64,000 nt of DNA. Origin: Corylus avellana. Its lineage: Eukaryota; Streptophyta; Magnoliopsida; Fagales; Betulaceae. The stretch's first letter is position 1. Every line of letters begins with the position of its first letter. The translations under genes and the position numbers were made by a program. The DNA is taken from positions 4,818,583 to 4,882,582 of the forward strand of contig NC_081545.1 of assembly GCF_901000735.1 (NCBI RefSeq). Direction: 5' to 3'. The notes under the pieces were generated by a model. That model saw only the letters and a list, made by a program, of their open reading frames with translations, did not search any database and was not told where the DNA came from. Shown here one piece after another: positions 57,246-64,000 of this stretch.

Positions 57246-58042
57246 TGTTGTATGTTGATGCACAGTTTTCTAGATGATGATGTGGCACGCCTGCCGAGCT
57301 TGAGTTGACCAACACACGAACTATTTGACTGCACAACAAAGAAGAAAAGAAGGATCGAAGTGACTGGGGATGAGCCGGCGGGAACACTCCGATGCCTAAC
57401 TCAGAATGGGAAAGGATATTGACAACAACTACAGAGCTCAGATAATGAGAGTTGTGATTACCTTTGCTTTGATAACATGACTTGTATTTATAGGCAAGGA
57501 GAGGATTTGATTTCCCATACATTCAGGAATCTTATCCCTTGATATCGGCTAAACAAACATTTGAATGAAAGATCGTGTTTGTTAGTTGTTCCACGATTTC
57601 AGTGGTTTGAGATCAGAGGATCAGCCTTGTAATCTTTTAGGCCATGCTAAATTAGAGCGTCCGAGTAGGACTTAATTGCTTTTGTGATCTTAGATATCAA
57701 CTGACATATCTTCTTGGATATATGCAGGATCTAGATTGTAAAAGATATGATAACAAGATTACTTATTTATTAGAAATAACCTCTTTTAGGATATCGGAGT
57801 TATTCCCTTTACCGAGACTTGCATGTCCTGAGTTAACCTCAGACTTTGTGGTCTCGATTAGAGGAAGTCTTGGATTTCAAGGTCTCGAATAAGCAAGTCT
57901 CGGATTCATGGTCTCGGATAAGCAGGTCTCGGATTCATGGTCTCGGATAAGCAGGTCTCGGATTCATGGTCTCGGGCTTGGGCCTCTTCAGGCTGGGCCT
58001 GACGACTACTGGATAAATAGTGGGCTAATCCATGTCCCAACA
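57246..58042 (-). repeat. 3' LTR of a Tat-lineage Ty3/gypsy element
   Basis: On the minus strand it starts TGTTGGGACATGG just after a polypurine tract (GGGGGG, 58047-58052) and is taken to end CATACAACA at 57246, giving TGTTG...CAACA ends (797 bp). The 3' boundary is inferred from the ends only, as no second LTR is in the window. Inside, 57870-57978 holds three-plus copies of a 29-bp repeat (CGGATTCATGGTCTCGGATA...). Confidence 0.65.
57870..57978. repeat. 29-bp tandem repeat in the LTR
   Basis: Units start at 57901, 57930 and 57959, with a degenerate one before; each holds two GTCTCGG motifs. Confidence 0.85.
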
Positions 58043-58396
58043 GTTACCCCCCAATTTCGATGTTTATAGAACTACGGAAATCTTATCTTTTGATGGAATG
58101 GGCCCACCTACCGAGACCAGCTTTATTAGGAGAAGTTCTGAGATAGTCAATGATTTTCCCACCTTGTCTCGAACGACTAAGGCGGCAAAATTTGAATTTC
58201 CAATTTCGGAGGGAAAATTCAAATTTCAAATTCAAATTTCTGGGCGGCGTCGGTTGGTATCCCAAGGCCTTATCGCATCATTAACTCTGGCGTTTGAGTA
58301 CCCAGAACGCCTCATCTGTATGTGGCGTCGATTGGCATCCCGAGACCCTGTTGCATCTGTCGCATTTAATACCCAAGCTACCGAGGTGAGCTTCTT

Positions 58397-58404
58397 TTTA
58401 AATA
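58397..58404 (+). promoter_or_regulatory. Candidate TATA box of the antisense ORF
   Basis: TTTAAATA on the plus strand, about 120 bases before the open frame at 58517. It would start a transcript running opposite to the element's genomic RNA. Inferred from sequence only. Confidence 0.35.
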
Positions 58405-58516
58405 CGGTCCCATCTCCTTTGCATCTATCCATTTTCTGTTCTGTTGATAAGATTCTAGTTTCTCTTCTTTATTCTCCAAACGCCTACTCCTCCTCTCTCT
58501 CTCTTTCCTTAACATT

Positions 58517-61267
58517 GTGTTTGGCGATGAAGGATCTGGCTCTGATGGTCTCGGCGGCAATACTTATCCGGCTTGCTGGCGGTCGGAACTAACTAAAGCA
58601 GACGAGGCTAGAATCCGAGAGGAATGCTTCATTCCCAGATCAGTGAAGCTTTGGTTCGATGAAGGGCAAGTAGGTGCCATTGTGCGAGCTGACGCACACG
58701 AGGTCTGTTTATACAAAACTATGTTTTGTTCTAGTTTCCGATTGCCTTTCCCAAGGGTAGTGCGAGAGCTGCTGAGTCTCATAAATCTGGCCCCGCATCA
58801 AATTGTGCCTAACGGATGGAGGGTCTTCTATGCTTGTACTTTACTTTGGCCAATGGCCCTTGGACCAGGCCATTATCTCTCCGCTCGGGAGTTTTTGTGG
58901 TTCTATCGGCTTCAGAAGAACCCTAAGTGCGAGGGCTTGTACAACTTCCAATCTCAACGAGGGAAGTTTATACACATGGATGGCAAGTATTCCAGCAATC
59001 ACGGGTGGAAAGCTAAGTATTTTTTCGCCACTGGTCAGTGGGAGTTTCACCCCACTGAAATTGCTAAAGGTCCAAGGGTGCCACGGGAGACGAGTGTTCC
59101 TGCCAGAAATGCTTCCAAGGAACCGACTCTCAATGAAGACGAGCTGAAGTGTGTGGATGACATTGCACCATGGGCTCGAAGACACGAAAATCTGATGTTC
59201 TATACCGAACTGATGGAGACATTTTCTGAAGGAAAGGGTATTGAAAATCTTGATGGAGGCGCTGGCGGAAAAAGGAAGAGACTTGCCTCTGTGGTCGTCC
59301 GAGACCCAAGTCTTGCCGCCTCGGGTCCTCCGGCCGCAAACACCCGAGAAACTACCCCCCGAAAATCTCGTCTTGATAAAGGCAAGGGCAAAATGGTTGA
59401 ACAGCCCAAGCAGAAAAATATCCCTCTTCAAACCAGCGGGGCTTTAAAAATACGTGGAGATCCAGCCCCACTTGTGGTCCCTCACTTTCGGACTACTGGC
59501 CCCCTAAAGATGGATGCCAAGGCCAAAAAGCCTAGCACTCCTCCTCGGGCAGCCAGGGTTTTGAAATTGGTTGACGAGCCTGAGGACCTTGAGGTCCCTC
59601 AACCGGAAAAAAAGAAATCGAAGAAGGTGGCTGAAAGAAAAGCGCAAGACCAACTTGCTAACTTTTTGGCTACTAGGAGAAAGGCGGGTCCTGAACCCAT
59701 GGTGAGATCTGCTACGGAAGTCGAGGCCTTCCTTGCAAACGAGCCCATCTCGGCTCGGCCGCTGAACGCTACACCTCTCGGCTCAGCGGGAGTTGCTGCA
59801 GATAATGCTATCCCATTGGGTCCCTGTCGTTCCAACCTCTTGGTTCGAACATCCAACATATTTTGGATGAAATAGAGCTAGAGGAGAATTTCGAGGCCTC
59901 AGTGGGGATGGTACAGGAGGGAACCAAGAAGCATACTGCCGCGGTCGCAGAGGAAGGAGTAAGGCCGTTATCACCCATTGCTGAAGGTGAGCGTATGGTT
60001 CAGGCTTCAAAGCTTGTCGAGGCTTGTCAGCTGACACCTTCAAATGTCGAAAAGGCCTCTGCTGCCGAGATGGCTCCTGGTGCTGAGAAGGTCTCTGCTT
60101 CAAATGCCGAGACCTCCTCTTCGTCCGAGGCTCTTGTGAGACTAGAGGGGATGGATCAGACAGTCGGCGAACCCCTTGCTACATTTGGCGGCGACCTGAA
60201 GGGCAATCCTTTCCAGGCATTAGTGGATTTGATTCCTCATGAGGGTCTCATCATGGAACGTGACACCTCTGCTCAAGGCATGACTGAGCAAATGCTCTTC
60301 AACCAACTTGTCATAAGTTTTTTGATTTTTGCCTTGGTTTGTTTTCCCTTCTCTGCATATGCTAACTGAATTTTTGTTGCAGAGTTTCATGAGGTCGTTG
60401 ATACTGTACGGTTATTTTTGGAAGACAACACAGGGCTCGGCTACTGAGACATGTTGCCTTAAAGACAAGGTCACTGAACTGGAAGCCAAGAATGCGGAAC
60501 TGACGAAAGTTATTGTGACGCAAGACGAGGAGCTGCTAATCTCGGGCCAAGAGCAGTCTAAATTACTGGCTGAGACCTCCGAGGCCGCCGCGGCTCGGGC
60601 GAAGGCTGAATCAAAGGTTAATGATCTGCTGACTGACATTGAAGGCCTCCGAGCTGAAGTGAACCGCTTGCAAGAGGATAACTCTATTATTAAGGAGGAC
60701 TTCAACCAGTTAGAAGAAACACATACAGGGGTCTCGGACCAGCTGAAATTGGCTCAAGACGAGGTCTCAGATTTGAAGGCTTTGGTGACCAAGACAAATG
60801 AAGCCAAAGTGGTAGCCGAGGAGAAGCTCAAATTCTTTAAGGGAAAGTACGCCCAAGAAAGGGCTCAGCTGAAGGAGGTTAAGACCCAAGCTGCCGATTA
60901 TTTACATCAGCTGTCCTTTGCCTCATGGGTTCGGAATTCTGCCTGTGCCGACGGACTCATCCTTGGCTTCGAAACTTTTCAAACATGGGCTAAGGACCCG
61001 ACTCAGAGGATAGATCTTGACAAGGTGAAAGTCAAGGACATCCCTTGTTCGGATGCAGCTATGGCACAACTGGTAAACCTAGGCCAAGAACAAATGCCTA
61101 ATGCAGCAGGAATAAAATAATGTCTCTACGATCCTTTTTTGGATCAACAACACCAAGGCACCGAGTCTGTTCCTAATAATGCCCGCTCTACCGAGGCCGA
61201 CACTGCCGAGTCCGCATCTCTCGAAGCCCCTAATGTTACTCCTGTTTTTGCTCCAAAGGCAAAATGA
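58517..61267 (+). CDS. Antisense ORF of the Tat element ('putative gypsy type transposon' family protein)
   Basis: The N-terminal part (58517-59875) contains the plant 'putative gypsy type transposon' domain, with FIPRSVKLWFD, FRLPFPRVVRELLSLINLAP and NGWRVFYACTLLW. A Lys/Pro-rich, probably disordered linker follows. The frame changes near 59860 (ILDEIELEENFEA) and an Ala/Glu/Ser-rich part follows. A short intron is likely at about 60310-60382 (branch-like GCTAAC, acceptor TTGTTGCAG). The rest is a long coiled coil (60440-60890) with a conserved tail, a TAA at 61118, and an open frame on to 61267. No ATG fits the open start at 58517, so the true start is uncertain. Its role is unknown; some Tat elements such as Grande and Retand carry an extra ORF antisense to pol, and this matches. 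Confidence 0.65.
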
Positions 61268-61398
61268 TGTATCATTTTTAATGGTTCCTTGTATATATTT
61301 CAAGTTTCTTTCTAATGAAATGAGTTTTCATGTTTATACGAATCTTAAGATAATAGCTTTTTTATTGCTTAAGGTAGTAAGAAAATTTACAATTATAT

Positions 61399-61690
61399 TT
61401 CTCCGAGTCAGGTCTCGGAGATTTTTGACTTATCCTTTAACTGTACTACCCCGAGTTTGGTCTCGGAGATTTTGACTGCTACCCCGAGTTAGGCCTCAGG
61501 GAATTTAATTGCTACCTCGAGTTAAGTCTCGAGGAGTTTGGTTGCTACCCCGAGTTAGGCCTCGGGGAGTCTAATTGCTACCTAGAGTTAAGGCTCAGGG
61601 AGTTTGATTAGGTTTTTTGATCTATCCTCAGACTTGCCCATAGTTATGCTATTCCGAGTTAGGTCTCGGGTAGTTCTATTAGGTTTTTTG
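61399..61690. repeat. CCGAG...CTCGG hairpin repeat array between convergent ORFs
   Basis: About seven diverged units of ~38-40 bp, each with (C)TACCCCGAGTTAGG followed by CCTCGGGGAG-like sequence, so each can fold into a hairpin. It lies between the 3' ends of the antisense ORF (plus) and pol (minus). Confidence 0.8.
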
Positions 61691-61883
61691 AGTCTGGGTT
61701 ATGTTATGTTAAGAGAATGCTCCTTACGGTTGCATCATTTTAGGGCTCGGAAGAGCCTTTTCAGCCGTCTTCTCCGAGACTAATAATTTAATTTGTACAT
61801 ACGAACTTTATGCTGCATAACTCCGAGATACTTTTATTCATTAAAATGAAAATAATAATGAAATGACAAAGAATTCACATCAT

Positions 61884-64000
61884 TTAGACATAGTACTTTT
61901 TGAGGTGTTCAGCATTCCAAGGCCTCGGAAGAGCCTTACCTTCGAAGTCTTCTAGGTGGTATGCTCCTGCTCTTTTGCACTCAATCACCCTATAAGGTCC
62001 TTCCCAATTAGGAGCCAGCTTTCCCTCAACTGGGTCCTTGGTCGCCAAAGTAGCTTTACGTAGGACTATATCTCCAACTTTAAAACTCCAAGGCTTGACC
62101 TTCCTGTTGAAATACCAGGTTACTCTTGCTTGGTATGCTACCATAGTCACCTGGGCTTGATCCCGCTTTTCTTGTAGTAAGTCCAAGTGTAACTGTAAAC
62201 CCTCGTTATTGGTCTCAGATTGGAAGGCTTCTACATGATAGCTGCCCGAGCCTACCTCGGCTGGAATAACTGCCTCAGTTCCAAATGCTAAGGTATATGG
62301 TGTCTTTGCAGTTGGAATTCTCTTGGTTGTTCGGTATGCCCATAATACTTCTGGAAGGTCTTCTGCCCAATTTCCTTTCCGATCATCCAGCTTCATCTTC
62401 AAGATCTTAAAAATTGTTTTGTTGGTAGCCTCTACCTGCCCATTTGCCTGGGGGTGCCCTGGAGACGAGTAATAGTTCCTTATTCGTAGTTGGGCACACC
62501 AGGCTCAGAATGAGTCGCAGTCAAACTGCTTGCTATTATCTGTGACAAAAGTATGGGGAATGCCATACCGGCATATGATGTTCTTCCATAAAAATGGCTT
62601 TATTGCCTTAGCTGTGATATTCACTAAGGCTTTAACCTCTGCCCACTTGGTGAAATAATCCACGGCAACAACGGTAAACCGTAGACCTCCCCTGCTCCGA
62701 GGCAATGGTCCCACGATATTTACCCCCCATTGAGAGAAGGGCCAAGGTGAAAAGATTGCACTCAGGTCTTCAAGAGGTTTATGAGTTATATTAGCGAAAC
62801 GCTGGCACTTGTCACAATTTTTGACTAATCCTGCCGAGTCCCTGTTCATGTTGGGCCAATAAAAACCCGCTCGGATTGCTTTATGTGCCAGCATTCTAGC
62901 TCCAGCATGGCTTCCGCAAATCCCTTCATGGATTTCTCTAAGGATATAGTTCCCTTCTTCTTTTGAAACGCACTTTAAGAGTGGCAACATGAAACTCCTC
63001 TTGTAAAGGATTCCATTTACCATTGTAAACCTTCCTGCTCTTATCTTCAATCGGGTAGCAAGCTTTTTATCGGAGGGAAGTACTCCTCTTTCCAGGTATT
63101 CCACAATTTCTAGTTGCCAATCAGGTATGGTCTCGGCTGTCGAGACCGACACCGTCTCGGTAATTGATGACTGTAGAAGAATTTGGATAGGAGTCTCAGC
63201 TTCAATCTCTTCACTGGCTGTTGAGGTTATTCGGGCCAATTGGTCTGCTCTCTCATTTTCTGGCCTCGGAATTTTCATAATGCTAAATTTATTGAATAAT
63301 GTTTGCAAATCTTGCACTTTAGATAAGTATAACTTCATCTTGTCTCCCTTGGCTTCAAATTCATCTCGGATGTGCCCTACGACGACCTGGGAGTCACTCC
63401 GTATTTCCACAAATTTGGCTCCCATTTCAAGAGCTAAACCGAATCCTACCAAAACTGCCTCATACTCGGCCTCGTTATTTGTGGTCTTGAACATCAACTT
63501 CAATGAACTACACAATTCTTCCCCATCGAGAGTAATCATTACTATCCCAGCTCCACCATGCTTCTTCGTAGATGATCCATCTACATAAACTACCCAAGTT
63601 TCATCACTTGGCCAGCTGGTGACGTCTGGCAAATTAGTGAATTCTGCCAGAAAATCAACCAGTGCCTGGCCCTTGAGAGAATTCCGAGGAAGAAACTCAA
63701 TGTCGAATTCTCCCAGCTCAATAGCCCAGTTAGCTAATATTCCCGACAGATCTAGCCTTCGTAGTACTTTCTTCAAAGGGTATTCAGCAACACTCTAATA
63801 GTATGAGCTTGGAAGTAAGGTCAAAGTTTCCTAGATGCTATGACCAACACAAAAGCCAGTTTCTCCACCTGAGGGTATCTTTCTTCTGCTCCTCTCAAAG
63901 CTCTACTAATAAAATATACAGGTTTCTGAACTCCTTCCTCTTCTCGGATCAATGCCGCACTCACAGCCATGGGAGACACAGCTAGATACAAATACAATAT
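61884..64000 (-). mobile_element. Tat-lineage Ty3/gypsy pol (RNase H, second RNase H, integrase), continues past the window
   Basis: Minus strand. Near 64000-63800 is the RT-linked RNase H (VSPMAVSAALIREEEG, PVYFISRAL, ERYPQVEKLAFVL), then a frameshift and a TGA. Next is a second, archaeal-type RNase H (WVVYVDGSSTKKHGGAGIV, NNEAEYEAVLVG, EIRSDSQVVVGHI). Then come the integrase zinc motif (HEGICGSHAG, CDKCQRFA), the core (WGVNIVGPLP, FVTDNSKQFD) and the C-terminal part (WAYRTTKRIPTAKTPY, LAPNWEGPYRV), ending LKKYYV at 61884. A double RNase H is diagnostic of the Tat lineage. One TGA at 62505-62507 replaces an Arg codon (CGA) in the integrase core. It is inactive but fairly well preserved. Confidence 0.9.

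Noticed and set aside
57229..57522. 97-codon minus-strand ORF
   Set aside because: Lies within the Tat LTR; no protein similarity seen.
58032..58592. 186-codon plus-strand ORF at the LTR edge
   Set aside because: Covers the presumed promoter and 5' UTR of the antisense ORF and shows no domain; its overlap with the real frame at 58517 suggests chance.

Overview
The window is nuclear DNA of a flowering plant, most likely a woody eudicot. The evidence is CC-NBS-LRR (CNL) resistance-gene relatives of the RGA type, Ale-type Ty1/copia and Tat-type Ty3/gypsy retrotransposons, an L1-type LINE, a TRIM, hAT/Mutator/CACTA-like elements, GT-AG introns and AT-rich noncoding DNA. The species cannot be told from the sequence. 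Four N runs of exactly 100 and one of 27 show that this is a scaffold of at least five contigs, so order and copy number across gaps are uncertain.

Layout. (1) 1-3595: a decayed CNL leucine-rich-repeat region, split by a ~2.3 kb composite insertion. (2) 3696-16489, unit A: a CNL pseudogene missing exon 1, then fragments of a BRUTUS-type iron-sensing E3 ligase (BTS), one leucine-zipper exon of an ILR3/bHLH105-type transcription factor, an early-nodulin-like (phytocyanin) pseudogene on the opposite strand, a small proline-rich membrane-protein ORF, a hairpin minisatellite and an orphan LRR tail. A copia element follows (16490-20167). (3) 20268-23090: gene-poor DNA. (4) 23091-36334, unit B: a near-identical second copy of unit A. 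A third, more complete downstream module follows (D', 36335-40755). (5) 41176-43390: a LINE remnant carrying a nested TRIM. (6) 43491-53136: an inverted fourth copy (C), containing the most complete CNL. Its Rx_N coiled-coil exon sits 3.4 kb upstream of the NBS-LRR exon and is too short to stand out as an ORF. (7) 53391-55470: MITEs and a CACTA-like element carrying a V-ATPase subunit G fragment. (8) 57246-64000: the 3' part of a Tat-lineage Ty3/gypsy element, with an LTR, an antisense ORF of the 'putative gypsy type transposon' family and a minus-strand pol.

As a system, the window is a repeatedly duplicated, mostly pseudogenised CNL cluster. Each CNL is followed, on the same strand, by the same foreign exons: pieces of BTS and of ILR3. 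In Arabidopsis ILR3 interacts with BTS, and BTS targets ILR3-type bHLH factors for degradation. Splice sites of these exons are largely kept while reading frames are broken. Most nonsense codons look like C:G to T:A changes, as expected in methylated, silenced DNA. The best-preserved small gene is the proline-rich membrane protein, intact in A and B. Whether A and B are a true tandem duplication or two haplotypes placed in series cannot be decided from the sequence alone.
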